From Haliclystus octoradiatus (taxonomy: Eukaryota; Cnidaria; Staurozoa; Stauromedusae; Haliclystidae), in assembly GCA_916610825.1 (NCBI GenBank), contig OU744448.1:20997032-21061031 (forward strand): a DNA stretch of 64,000 nt, in the 5' to 3' direction. Position numbers and translations under genes: made by a program. The notes under the pieces were generated by a model, which was not told the DNA's origin, searched no databases, and worked only from the letters and a program-made list of their open reading frames with translations. Each line of letters begins with the position of its first letter. Position 1 is the first letter of the stretch. Shown piece by piece: positions 1 through 11,831 of the stretch.

Positions 1-1608
1 ATGGCAATACATTCAATATTGGCTTAATTGTAAAATGCTGGGTGCTCTTATTGTGCGTCTAAACATAAAACGTTGCAAATCCAATAAATTTGAAGGTATT
101 AAATATTTAATGCAAAAGGAAAAGTATTGTAGAAGCGAAGAATAGAACGTACGCCTCCAGATAAAACCATTATTTGAATGGCAACATATTTGTTTTAGAT
201 AACTATCGTGAACAGCATTCATTAGCGAGGAATTTATAGGCAGATTTGAAATGAAAGCAATTTTATATGTAAAAACCATCCTCAGGTCATATGAAACTCA
301 TTAAACTTATCAGTATTGAACTTGCAATTATAGGTTGATCGCGAAGAGCGTTTTTGCCTCTACATGTTTGTATAATCTCTCAACACATTTTACAATAACA
401 AATATAATATCTGTTATCCAGCATTGAATTTGAACATATTTGAAAAAGTAAAAGAAGTAGATTTATTATCATGATCCCCCTCGCGTTCTCATCAAAGTCT
501 TTTTGTTTGAATTTCATCCGGGATACAATTTTCATAAAAAGTTGAACATCAATTATGTATAAATAAAGCATCGGCCTCTTTTGAAGAGTACAGCTACGTT
601 TAAGTTTGTACGCGGGAATAGCGGCACATGGTGCTTAGTTTGTTTCGCATTCTTCGTGAAGAGTTTTCATCTGCATATATGTTCAGGCAGAAAATATGGA
701 AGCTTCACACTTTTGCATCTAAAATTTGTCTTGTGAAAATTTGTCTTGGCTTTTCTGCTTTTATCAAGTACTGATTAAATTATAATGATAACAAGTGGAT
801 GCATATTTGCCAAGATATTATAATAGAACCAATAATTAATGGTTCTATTATAATATCTTGATATAGCACATTGAAAGTGACTCACTGTCAACAGGAGCTA
901 AGTAGACCTGTGCCACATGCCCCTGTTCTTCACTTCGCTTCGTATAGGCGATGAGCGAAGCGAAATAGTGGGCCTTGTGGAGCTAGGCTGGGAGCTAAGG
1001 CCTAAGGGTCTGCAATTCTTATACTGTAATCAAATTAACTCCGATGTAAGACATATATCACCAATTTCTTAGGTGCATAATGTACTAACATCGCCAAAAA
1101 TATAATTTGAATCTAAAACGTTCTCTGTTCATTCAGCACAATAACATATAGTAAATGGAATCAACCATGAAATAATTTAACTATTATCAATAAATGATTA
1201 AACATACATCCCCCCATATAAATATGTGTGTTTTTGTTTGTTTACGTTTGAAGTTCATTCTGAGAATACACAAATTATCTTTGCAGTCACAAAACAAACG
1301 ATCGTGTTGTTTTGTATTTGCGAGACAATAGAAGTTCATTCAAGTGCGAACTATTTAACTAGCGCTTCAGTCTGAGGCATGATTGTTGTTGAAAAAGGTA
1401 ACAGCTTTCAATGGTATTTCTTAACCTAGATGTATTTATTTATAAAAATAAAGGCAGCCAAGTACCCCTCTAGCTAATGATGAATCTATTGATATGTGTT
1501 TCAAGTATATTGCATCGAAAACGGCATCGTGAATCTCCACCTCACATACATACACATTTGATTGCCAAGGAATAGGATAACAAACCAAACAAACTTAAGG
1601 TTAATTTA
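1..1608. other. Intergenic sequence without recognisable gene
   Basis: AT-rich DNA. The short open frames on the minus strand (13-279, 380-571) have low-complexity composition and no recognisable domain. The only structure I can support is the hairpin at 811-860, listed separately. A 5' LTR of the plus-strand gypsy element that follows would be expected here, but I could not identify one. Confidence 0.6.
811..860. repeat. Perfect 21-bp-arm hairpin
   Basis: Positions 811-831 are the exact reverse complement of 840-860, with an 8-nt loop (832-839, ATAATTAA). The arms are AT-rich. It could be a very short foldback element or a cruciform-forming site. No target duplication is obvious. Confidence 0.7.
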
Positions 1609-4020
1609 ATGTTACATTGTGCTGGCCCAATTGCTATTGAATCTTACAGTCAATTCAGTTTTAGCGAAGAAGAGAGTGCTACTTGCTACTTGGATATAAG
1701 GAAGAAGTTTGAAGAAAGATGTAAAGGAGCAAGAAACACTATTTATGAACGGTTTTGTTTTAATCAACGCTTCCTTAAGGAAGGTGAGCGTGTGGATGCA
1801 TTTGTATCTGATTTAAGCGTCTATCGTTAACATGTGAATTTGGAGACTTGAAAGATGCTCTTATTCGGGATAAAATCGTTGGTGGTGTAATCTCTGATGT
1901 TCTTAGAGGGGAATTATTGAAAACGTCTACATTAATTTACAAACAGCGCATGACTATTGTAGAAGATTTGCAGAGTAAAGCAGAATAAACAGTCATGTAA
2001 ATTTTGTGGTTATGAACATTCGTTCAGTGACCCTAAACGATGTCCAGCTTTCAAACAAAAATGGCGGAAATGCAGTAAAGAAGGCCATTTTGCACGAAAC
2101 TGTAATAAGCCAAGCAAATCGTCATCTAACAATGTTGATACCGTAACTATGGACTCAGATAGTTCAGAGCCAGATACACCTCACGTCTATCTTAGTAGTA
2201 TTGAAGTTGACAGAGTAAATGTGGCAAGTAAAAAGGATAAAAGTATGGTTGAAATTAAACTATGCGATACATTAGTGAAAATGAAGGCTGATATTGGTGC
2301 TGAAACCACTGTGATACCTTATTCACCGTACAAGAAAATAACCTCTAAACCCTTGGTCAAAGTTAAACAGTCATTAAAAGGGTGGATGGCTGACAAAAGC
2401 TGTATATCCTCGTGGAAAAATACGGTTATACAAACAAGCTACAAAGGTAGAATTAAGGAATTGTGGTAGAAGATAGTAGAAGGTGATTTTACATCATTAC
2501 TTGGTGTTGTAGCCTGCGTCCAGACTAAAACGTTTTTGAAGGAAAGTGTAAAGTCTGCGTAGCCGACAAAACAAAGCTGTTTTGCTGACACTGCACTAGA
2601 CTTGCAAAAGCAGTGACTCAATCCTATTGGTTAGCTTTGCTCACGTGATTTTCAATCAATGCCAGTCAATCAGATTGTGGGTATCAGTCATGTGATTAAC
2701 AAAAATTGGCCACATTTAGGAAGACTTTCGGATTTGGAAGGCAATCTCATTTGATGAAAATATACAACGTATTTTTGAGTGAGTTAAATTTGTGTGAGTT
2801 TAATCCAGTAACAGTTATAGTTCAGTGAAGAAAAATTCAAAGAAACTATTGACAACTAATGTTTTATTTTCACATAAATTCTGTATAAATCCTTTTCGAA
2901 CGTACGGAGCACTTCGAACATTTGATGAGCCAGTTGGAATGTCACTTTAGAAAGTCAACAAAAAATTTACAAATATAGGAATTATAACATTGGTATTTTA
3001 TAACATCGGGACACAAATGATCAATTCCTCCTTCGGTTAGACAATATACACAACACACATTTCTACCCAATTTTTCTCTCGAATGAGTGTCATAAACTTT
3101 GTCTGTTTTCAACGATTTATTCCCAAGCGTTTTTTTTTGAGTGTTTTTTAATGTTTAACATGTAAACGTAATTTTCTCTCACACAACTGAGACCGGAAAT
3201 TAAGGTTTTTATAAGGCGGCATCAGTGTAGTACAGTGTCAGCAAAACAGCTTTGTTCGGTCGGCTACGCAGACTTTACACTTTCCTTCAGAAACTTTTTA
3301 GTCTGGACGCAGGCTACTGGTGTTGACGCATGTCTAGACCTTGAAGTATTGCAGTTTATGAACTTGAATCACATTGTAACATTAGCTGGAAGTAATGGTA
3401 TAAAGAACATTGCTGAGGATGAAGTCCTAAAAAATTCCATGGACTGCTTTAATGAGAAATCAGGCAAACTACCAAACCCAGTTCATTTAGAAGTTGACTC
3501 ATCTGTATCACCTGTGATACATCCTCCTCGAAAAGTTCCATTTGCTTATCTCTTGTCAAAGCAAAATTAGCCGAAATGGTTCAGTTTGGAATTATTACGA
3601 AGGAAGATGGACTTACTGCATGGGTATCATCTATGCTTGTCGTAGGTAAACGAAAGGCAAAGAAGAATGTAGTAATATCCACGGCACCTACTTCTAAAGA
3701 TGTACGAGTCTGCATCGATCCAAGAGACTTAAACAATGCGCTGAAACGTGTCCATCATCCAATGTCTACAGTTGAAGAAGTAGCAGGACGTTTAGTTGGT
3801 GCCACAGTATTTGCTGCATTAGATGCAAGCAGCGGATTTTGGCAATTGCCAGTGGACAATGTTAGTTCGAAGTTACTTACCTTTAATACACCTTGTGGAA
3901 GGTACAGGTTTATGCGCTTGCCATTTGGATTTACCCCAGCGCCGGAAATCTACCAACGGGAAATGGAAAGACTTTTTGAAGGCATTCCAGTAAATATAAT
4001 TGTGGATGATTTTTTTGTTC
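1609..4020 (+). pseudogene. Decayed Ty3/gypsy-type gag-pol (plus strand)
   Basis: This is a remnant of an LTR retrotransposon polyprotein. Gag is readable at 1609-1828 and continues in another frame (CEFGDLKDALIRDKIVGG-like text near 1832-1895), so there is a frameshift around 1828. Nucleocapsid zinc knuckles follow near 2000-2105; the second has lost its first cysteine (WRKCSKEGHFARNC). The protease core near 2287-2315 reads ADIGAE where DTG is expected, so the catalytic motif is mutated. A TIR element interrupts the frame at 2509-3317. Reverse transcriptase resumes at 3318-3570 and, after a frame change, at 3576-4020. It retains VRVCIDPRDLN, FAALDASSGFWQLP, RLPFGFTPAPEIYQ and a VDD box (IIVDDF), then stops at the junction with LINE sequence. 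RNase H and integrase are absent. Assignment to gypsy is firm; the clade is not determined. Confidence 0.85.
2509..3317. mobile_element. 809-bp non-autonomous TIR transposon inside gypsy pol
   Basis: About 90-bp terminal inverted repeats (2509-2599 and 3228-3317) begin GTAGCCTGCGTCCAGACTA and differ at only a few positions. A direct repeat TGGTGTT flanks the element (2502-2508 and 3318-3324). Removing the element and one flank restores the gypsy reading frame (SLLGVDACLDLE). The interior encodes nothing recognisable. The open frame that begins at 3235 is a chimera of the right TIR and gypsy pol. The superfamily is not assigned, since a 7-bp (perhaps 8-bp) duplication is not diagnostic. Confidence 0.85.
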
Positions 4021-4925
4021 ATGAAATTTATTAAATATATTTATTCTAAAAACACATTATTAGAGAAGTTACACCGATATGGCATAGGAAACAGTGCAAT
4101 AAAATGGATTGAGTCCTATCTAAAAGACAGAAAGCAGATTGTCCGCGTGGGTTCGAAGATGTCTGATGAAATAACTTTAACGCGTGGAGTACCGCAGGGG
4201 TCAATTTTAGGACCATTGCTATTCACTTTATATGTCAACGATCTAACTAAAGTTATACAGCATACCTCTTGTGGTCCATTTGCCGATGATACACAACTTT
4301 TATATAATTATAATCCTAAATCTATAATGTCTTTAAATCAAACTTCAAATCTAGTGAATGAATATCTTAAACGTATTTTTTCTTGGTGCAAATTTAACTC
4401 ACTATTAATAAACATTAAAAAGACACAAGCTCTTGTAATTGGAAACAAAAAATATTTAAAAAATGGAATCCTCCAAAAATATCATTGGAAGGCATTGATA
4501 TGAATTACAAAACATCAGCGAGAAATCATGGTGTAATTTTCGACAATGAACAATTATATAAAAGTCGTGTTAATAAATTATTACAAATAGTAGCCTGGCG
4601 ATTATCAAACATCTACAAATTTCGTGATATGCTTCCACTACCATTATTTGAAAGAGTTATCGAAAGTGAAATTATCAATCCTGCTGCTTATGCTATCCAA
4701 GTGTGGTCATCATGTTGTAAAACAGAGCTCCGAAGAATTCAACGTGGTATTCAAAAATGGGCAGCCTATATATTACTTCGGAAATCAAAATATGACCACA
4801 TGGAAGATGCATTGCAGTAGCTCAACTGACTATGTATCACTGACATCATTGACCCAAGAACTTCCTCCTCCTACGACGTAAGGTCTGACCAGATTATGTT
4901 TCAATCAAATACGATTCTGGTGCTT
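4021..4925 (+). pseudogene. LINE (non-LTR) reverse transcriptase fragment
   Basis: The fragment starts inside the reverse transcriptase fingers/palm and runs to the thumb. Readable text includes GIGNSAIKWIESYLKDRKQ, RGVPQGSILGPLLFTLYVND and FADDTQLLY, the classical motifs of Jockey/CR1/I-like LINEs. The frame changes at about 4485 and continues with WRLSNIYKFRDMLPLPLFERV and later text to about 4820, with further decay to about 4925. No endonuclease domain or poly(A) tail is visible. The fragment lies exactly between two gypsy remnants of opposite orientation, both of which break inside their reverse transcriptase. Confidence 0.8.
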
Positions 4926-6542
4926 CTACATTGCAAATGACTGTTGCTGGTAGCCATTGAAGATTGTAGAACCTTTTATATTTGAAAATATTTCCTCTGC
5001 TGTGGGTACCTGGTAATGTTCTCGCTGAATTTCCTTGTTCAAATGAAGGGGGTCCATGGATAGTCTCAATGATCCATCATGTTTCGTGACCAATACGATT
5101 GGATTTACCCAAGCTGTTGGCTCTGTGACTTTAGCAATCATGCTTTTGTTTTTCATTTTATCCAATGTTTCTTTCAGCTTGCTCCTGAGAACACGTCTTG
5201 CTGTATGGATCACTGGGTTGCTGTCTTTTTTTAACTTGATATGGTGCTTACCAGGCAGTCTGCCATCTCCATTGAACACAGATGCGTGTTCTTTAGCAAT
5301 ACTGGAGTAATTAACAGCATTAACAGCATCAGCATTGGGGATCAGAGCAAGATCTTTCAAGCTGCAATACCCTAACAGTGTAGCTGTACCCTTCTTAACA
5401 ACTACGAACTTGAACATGTGATATCTGTTCTTTTAGGCTGATGCAGTTTCGCATTCTCCGACGACATCTAGTTTATGGTCACCGTAGGCTTCAAGAGTGC
5501 ATTTGCATCTGTTCAGTGTTTTTCCTGGGGAAATGTCATTTAATGTGTCCAATGGTATTACGTTACATCCTGCACCAGTATCGGCTTTGGTTGTCAACAC
5601 TTTGTTATTTTCCAGATGTAGTTTTACGAACCATTCATTCGATGCGGTCTTTTGAAACGTTGTATCGTCTGTAATGGATTTTGATTCTGAATCATTTATT
5701 GCATAAACAGGTAAGTTTTGTTTCTTTGTTTCTTTAGAGCTTTTTGTAGGTTTAGAAGGACACATAGATGCATAGTGGTTTGACTTCCCGCACTTGTTAC
5801 AGGTTTTCCCGTAAGCAGGGCACTGTCTTGCCATATGTGTCTCCCCACAGTACCCACAGTTTGCTATGTGCCTTTTCTGCTTTACTGTCGCTTTTGCAAT
5901 CTGGGGACTATCCATGTTAAGTTGACTGCTTATGCGTGCTGCGCCTTCCTTGTGTCGACATATTTGTATGGCTTTGTCAAGCAAGAGTTAAATCGATTGT
6001 GTACAGTAATTCTTCACGAATATTCTCAGAATGTATGCCCAGTACAACTTGGTCCCGCAACATCCTATCTGTCAGTGAATCTGTACTGTATCCTATCTGT
6101 ACTAGCACTTGTCATAATAGTCTGGTTTGTCTTAGGATTAGGAGCATTTTGACCACCGGGAATTGCTATACGGTAATTGATTTTTTAACGCTGTCAGGAA
6201 TGTGTTAAAACTTTCATCAGATGATTGCTTTCTTGAGAAGAATGTATAGCTTTCAAATGTATCATTTCTTTTGGTAGTGTAATAATTTCTAAACCCGAGC
6301 AAGACTTCTTCAAAATCATTCCTATTTGATAGGTTCAGTCCTCTGTATACTGTCCTACCTTGTTGTCCAAGTAGTGTTAGCAGGATGGCCACTTTCATTT
6401 CACCAGACTTTTTGTTCTTGTCTGTAGCAAGCAGGTAAAACCTAAATCCATCTTCCCAGTCATTCCAATTTTTCGATAAATCAGTGCTTCCACTTGCATT
6501 GAATAGACCTGGTGGTTTCAATCCTCCTTCAGCAGAATTCAT
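4926..6542 (-). pseudogene. Decayed Ty3/gypsy-type gag-pol (minus strand)
   Basis: Read 6542 to 4926. Gag (6542-6138) begins MNSAEGGLKPPGLFNASGST. The next frame (5984-5433) carries two zinc knuckles (CGYCGETHMARQC and CNKCGKSNHYASMC) and a protease core with intact ADTGAG. The following frame (5417-4926) has the pol linker and the start of reverse transcriptase (PVIHTARRV, WVNPIVLVTKHDGSLRLSMDP), then ends at TIFNGYQQQ where the catalytic motif would begin. The three frames are separated by frameshifts. A primer-binding site and a short LTR lie immediately upstream (6563-6730). The pattern resembles Mag-like gypsy elements, but clade assignment needs a tree. Confidence 0.85.
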
Positions 6543-6562
6543 TATTACAGTGAGTTCTTCAA

Positions 6563-6578
6563 TCTCACGCTGACACCA
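6563..6578 (-). other. tRNA primer-binding site of the minus-strand gypsy element
   Basis: On the minus strand this reads TGGTGTCAGCGTGAGA, directly adjoining the LTR end at 6579. TGG at the LTR junction complements a tRNA CCA end. The TGGTGTCAG core fits a leucine-type tRNA 3' end, which is an inference from memory of tRNA termini. Confidence 0.65.
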
Positions 6579-6730
6579 TGTTATAAGTCATAGAAGAGTC
6601 AGTTATATACGTTTTATATCTATTCAAGATGGCTACTCCCAAGTCTGACAACATAGACTGCCATGAGGCAGCCTCTTATTCATTAAAAGTTAATGAGGCT
6701 AAGCAAGATGACAGAGTCTACATCATAACA
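6579..6730 (-). repeat. 5' LTR of the minus-strand gypsy element (152 bp)
   Basis: The segment begins TGTTAT and ends ATAACA, a 6-bp inverted repeat with canonical TG...CA termini, and abuts the primer-binding site. The LTR is short, as in some Mag-like elements. The partner LTR is missing because the element is truncated in pol. Confidence 0.65.
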
Positions 6731-8033
6731 AGTACGACGCTTCAAAGATTTAAATATAGAGATCAAGTCAAGAGGAAACTAAAAATTACCTTATTAGAAT
6801 AAAGAATATAAATGTAATTATACAGTATATAAATTAGTAGTATATAAACTGTAATCATTATTAAACAGTATTGAAATATTTATTGAATTTTATATACATA
6901 ATCATACCGTCTATCATGTCTATTGTTCTAGACATCAAGCAGCGATATCCTAATGCCTTTTATATTAATTACTCCGTAGTTCCACATATTTTTCACTTTG
7001 TTGATGATACCCGGTGATGATAACTAACTGGACTTCAAAAATAAAATTTACAATGGTATTACAGGCTATGCTTTTTTATATAGATTAGTTTATTACATTA
7101 CTCCAATCTATTATTAAGAAGGAACTATATATGTTGTATATTATGTTCTTTTAACGCATTTATTAAACCCATGAAATGTTCAGCTTAGATTTGTTACACA
7201 TTTGTATATATAGTAGTGTTATGCTCCCGGTTATGCTTATCTACTGCCTTTTATTGCTGTATATTTCCTTCCATATCGATTTATCGTTCTGAGATGCCAA
7301 CAGAAAAGCATAAAGGACGGGTTTTAAGAAAGACCTGGACGAGGGGGATGCATAATTCATTAAATGCTATTAATAAGATATCATACAAAAAAAAATTGAA
7401 GATACAGCTCAAGCTCGCTCTATTGGACAAGTACTCTGGTGTTTGCTCTATAGGCTCACCAGACTGCTTTGTTTGCTCACAATCAGACCAATAACCTAAT
7501 TATAAAAGTAACACCATGTAAACTTCTCATGATTTTGCTTCTTTCTTTGCAAAGATTTATCTCAATTTTACGTTCAATCATTTCATTCTGCAATCATATT
7601 TTTTTGCTTTACATTAATGATTTTTCTTTCAATCTCTATCTTCAACTTGACTGACTTATCCTAGCATATATGCTAATTTACTTTATTATACATTGTCCCC
7701 CGATAAACAAGCATTGCTTAAGGGGTGACCCCAATCATTTATAAATGTTAATTAATCAATATAATTGTATTTAAAAACAAACAAATTGTAACTATATTGT
7801 TCACATGAGTGATTGAAATATACATTTATCTACTATTTAAACTAAATAGTCGCCTACAAGCAGATTAACATAGGAGCTAATCAGGGAGGGTGGATATACA
7901 TTTTACAAAGTCTGATCAATTTATCCCTCTCTGTCTGTCAATGCACAATTTTCAGGTTGATTAATTTGCAACAAATTAATTGGTCTTTTGCAACAACAAA
8001 AGAACAAGCAAGTTTCTATGCGATTAAACAGAT
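6731..8033. other. AT-rich intergenic DNA without recognisable gene
   Basis: Open frames at 7216-7494 and 7469-7654 are short, have no recognisable domain and overlap one another in different frames. I see no inverted or tandem repeat of note. Confidence 0.55.
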
Positions 8034-8341
8034 GTCCGGGGGGTAACTCCAGCTCCTCAGGGACGGGGGGGGGGGGGGCACTTTGGACAAAGGTGAATTA
8101 CCCAAAAAGTTCCCAAAAACCAAAAATGCTACCCAAAAATTTGCAGCAGGTTGATTGATCTTAAGTAAATCCACAAAAATGATGCAAAAATTTTCAAAAA
8201 TTCTTGAAAAAGTCAAAAATAGGATCTCATTACTTTGAAATTTGAAATCTCATACCCAAAAAGTTTTTTCGCAGCTGGAATATGGACCCATAAAGGTGGC
8301 ACGTCCCCGTATAGCCGTCATATTGGAGTTACACCCCCAGG
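8034..8341. mobile_element. G-rich-terminus MITE (CCGGGGG family), diverged copy
   Basis: The left end CCGGGGGGTAACTCCAGC and the right end GGAGTTACACCCCCAGG are imperfect inverted repeats. Flanking 8-mers AACAGATG and AACAAATG look like an 8-bp target duplication with one change. Termini and duplication length match copies at 25235, 35283, 43094, 48625 and 60870. A run of 13 G lies at about 8066-8078. No coding capacity. Confidence 0.6.
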
Positions 8342-8398
8342 AACAAATGATGACTTCACCTGGTTGTTATGTTTTGTAAGTTGGTTATCGGCCGATTA

Positions 8399-9091
8399 AC
8401 GGAGTGCCTTCACTAATGTTACACGTCCCATTGATCTCTAGATCACACAACATATATGATCCATCAACAACCAAATTCATGCCTCAACAAATCATCATCA
8501 GCAACAGAGAAACCAAGAGAACGTGTATACGAACGGAGTGCCTTCACTAATGTTACACGTCCCATTGATCTCTAGATCACACAACATATATGATCCATCA
8601 ACAACCAAATTCATGCCTCAACAAATCATCATCAGCAACAGAGAAACCAAGAGAACGTGTATACGAACGGAGTGCCTTCACTAATGTTACACGTCCCATT
8701 GATCTCTAGATCACACAACATATATGATCCATCAACAACCAAATTCATGCCTCAACAAATCATCATCAGCAACAGAGAAACCAAGAGAACGTGTATACGA
8801 ACGGAGTGCCTTCACTAATGTTACACGCCCCATTGATCTCTAGATCACACAACATATATGATCCATCAACAACCGAATTCATACCTCAACAAATCATCAT
8901 CATCAACAGAGAAACCAAGAGAACGTGTATACGAACGGAGTGCCTTCACTAATGTTACACGCCCCCTTGATCTCTAGATCACACATCATTTATGATCCAT
9001 CCACAAAAAAATTCATACCTCAACAAATCATCATCATCAACAGAGAAACCAAGAGAACGTGTATACGAACGGAGTGCCTTCACTAATGTTA
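8399..9091. repeat. 134-bp tandem repeat, five full units plus a partial
   Basis: Units start at 8399, 8533, 8667, 8801, 8935 and 9069 (partial), each beginning ACGGAGTGCCTTCACTAATG. Units 1-3 are nearly identical; units 4 and 5 share several substitutions (for example ACGCCCC for ACGTCCC), so the right side is older or diverging. No open frame spans the array, and the lack of short conserved repeats with unique spacers excludes CRISPR. Confidence 0.95.
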
Positions 9092-9650
9092 CATGTTTAT
9101 AGCATGGTCGAATATCTTTGAGCTGTTATAACATTCAGTTTCAGTTTATTAAATACAGAAAACTGCATCATATTGAAAAATAGACAAACAGCAGCAATGT
9201 TTTTATCCGAATTTCGAGTCTCAGAATAGAAAATTTCTTCACAGCATCTCAAACGGACACATGGTAGCATTTCCGTAAAGTATTAAGTTCTTCATTTGGC
9301 AGGCAAATGAAGTTTTTGTAATCAAAATGTAGTGAGGCAGCATTGTGAACTTGCTGTAATTTATGTTTTTGTTGTGGCAGATAATTAATAACGTTAATGC
9401 TGCATGAATTTCTGATTGTGGCAGGCAAGTAAAGTTAATGCTGCAGGCAAGTGAAGCTAAAGTGGAAGTTGTGGACTACCGTACTATTTGAATGAACAGC
9501 GCGAACAAAAGAGGCAAAGGGCTACAAATGGCTATTACTACGGGGACGGGCGACCAGGGGATTTCATGAAATCGAGTTTGATTTATGCCCCCGAATTGTA
9601 TTTTAGACTTTTTGACCCGGGAATTTTTCGCTTCGTTTCTTCCTGAGAAA
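9092..9650. other. Intergenic spacer
   Basis: Non-coding spacer between the 134-bp array and the large inverted-repeat block. It ends with AGAAA (9646-9650), which recurs at 19394-19398 beyond the other arm. Confidence 0.5.
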
Positions 9651-9901
9651 CCACCCTATCCGTCTCCAAATCACATTACTGGTAAGGGTGATCCTGAATC
9701 TTGAATCAATATGTAGAGTAAGATGATTTTAGGCTACTAAATCTCCTGAAATCTCACCAGTCTTTCAGATTGGAATTAGAACCGCGAAATCAGATGAGAC
9801 TTCATCAAAAGGCCAGCAAGCTGCCTTTCATTTCTATCGAAACTCACTGATAAATTTTAGAATCAGATCCTAGCAAGATCTAAAAAAGCTATTGGATTGG
9901 A
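9651..9901 (+). repeat. Left 251-bp terminal inverted repeat of the 9.7-kb block
   Basis: Reverse complement of 19143-19393 with a few substitutions. It contains TCATCAAAAGGCCAGCAAGC, present in inverse form near 19230. Confidence 0.85.
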
Positions 9902-11757
9902 TGAATTATATACTAAAAGGATAAATCAATACCAGCAGTATAACGAAGAATAGTCTTTCCTCTTTGAATTTAGGATGTTAATATTGTATGTTATTAAAGT
10001 AACACACTGATACAACTCAAGACATTAAATGTAGCGACTGGTAAAAGCAAATTTATGTGAGTGAAAATGAGATTGCTAGGCTACTTTAGTACTAGGATGT
10101 CAGATTTAAGCATTGTCCATGAAGCATACGTCAGAGACCAAATCATTAAGACTTATTTTATTTCGGACTAACTGTAATCCATAGTGGAATCCTTGAATTT
10201 GGAACACCGGATATTTATGCCAAAATTACGCCAAGTCAGAGTCAGCATTCAAGAATACGCCAAAAGGCCCAAATTTTGTTGAAAACTATAGAAAATTATC
10301 AAATTTCCACGCCAAAGAAATCAAATTGGCGTAAAATCAACTCAGTTCTACGCCGGATATATCCGGCGTAACATACATGGATTCCAATATGGACTGTAAT
10401 TACAGTAAATTATGCACAGCCCTCAACATGATTTCAAGTCTCTCAAGCCGCCCGCAAAAGTTTATTTTACGCAATTTTATCTCAAAAATTGTTTTTCTGC
10501 CCATGAAGACGGAAAAATTCTGTTGTAGCGCCTGCGTCTGGGACAATTATTCCTCTGGCGCTCCAAGAGCTCTACCAATGCCCAGTTGAAAAGAATTGTC
10601 CTTGTGGGGAATGTAATCCCGCGCAATCTTCAGGAGTTGATAATAAATTCTGTTGACAAATAAGTGCATTCTCCGCGCAAAACCAAGTTTTCTGAATTCT
10701 TTGCAACTAGGCAACTCAATTTGGGAAATAAATATAGGTCATACATCAGAGACCAAATAATCATTTTCAGAATATGATGTAACCTCATTCATATCACTGG
10801 GCAACAAAAAATGGACTTATCAAGCAGGTTGTGATGTTAAATGGAGTGAAATAATTGAGTTTGACATGAACTGTTAAATTGGAAAATTACTCATACGAAG
10901 CAGGTTGATAACAACAGTAGCCTAGCAATATTAACTGAGCTACACTGTAACAGCATTGTGAAATGTTTTGTGAAATTACCTAAATATTTTCACAACACTA
11001 TATAGATGTCAATTTAATAAGCAAGTTTCTTAGAAAAATTGTTAGGAACAGTGCAGTACAACAGCAGCTTCCGATGATAATTGGATGAGAAAATATTACA
11101 TTCAAGAATGCTACTTCAAAGCTGTGTAGTATGCATCATAATTGTCGTTTCTTATTCAGAGAACAGTTTACATAAAAACGTTTTTTCGAAAGGACTGATG
11201 CAATATAATTTGTAACCAAGTTGGGTACCATGGATTTTAAAATAAATGTGCAATTAATCCTCAATTGAGATGCTACAATCCAAGTCCTGATTACAGGGTA
11301 AACTTTAGCCTCAAAATACCGATGGTAAACTAATGAAACTAATTAAATGACGTGATCATCATTGTCTATGAATATCACTTTATTGCTCGATTTACTTGCT
11401 TTTGTGAAATATTATGGAAATTGAGAGACAGTTGTTTTTCTGCAACAGCTGCTCGTTGCAGTTTCACGATTTAGAATTTGCTCATGATCAGGATCTGACA
11501 AAAGATTACGGAAGGCTAGAGCAAATTCAGAAGAAAATCGATAACTCCTTGATTTATAGGCCAAAGCTCAACAAAAAATTTGTAAGGAAATGCTGAAAAT
11601 GTTGTAAGATTCCAGAAAGCTAAACCTTATGTCAGATGCTGCTCATGATTAAAAGGAGTGTCATACTCGACTCCTTTTTAAACCTATCATACGCATATCG
11701 ATGCACTAAAAGCCTTTTGCATCTTAATCAGACCCTGGCGATTGCTATGTCCCTTCC
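9902..11757. other. Interior of the 9.7-kb block, no gene seen
   Basis: AT-rich DNA with short open frames lacking recognisable domains (10377-10589, 11414-11596). A locally repetitive stretch at 10205-10370 repeats the words ACGCC and GGCGTA and ends with a small palindrome (GCCGGATATATCCGGC, 10353-10368). Confidence 0.5.
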
Positions 11758-11831
11758 CCTGCAAAAAACAGTTCAGGAGTTCATGAACTGTTCATAAACT
11801 GTTCATGAACTTCTTAACTGTTTTTCGCAGG
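11758..11831. mobile_element. 74-bp hairpin MITE with 5-bp target duplication
   Basis: The element starts CCTGCAAAAAACAGTT and ends AACTGTTTTTCGCAGG. The arms pair along nearly the whole length, with AGTTCATGAACTGTTCAT-type palindromes in the centre. CTTCC flanks both sides (11753-11757 and 11832-11836). Confidence 0.75.

Noticed and set aside
3235-3570. 111-codon frame starting MSAKQLC
   Set aside because: Chimera of a transposon terminal repeat and gypsy pol, not a separate gene.
7216-7654. Two overlapping frames of 92 and 61 codons
   Set aside because: No domain, low-complexity hydrophobic text and no conservation evidence.
8399-9091. CRISPR-like array
   Set aside because: Whole 134-bp units repeat head to tail with no unique spacers, in a eukaryotic genome.
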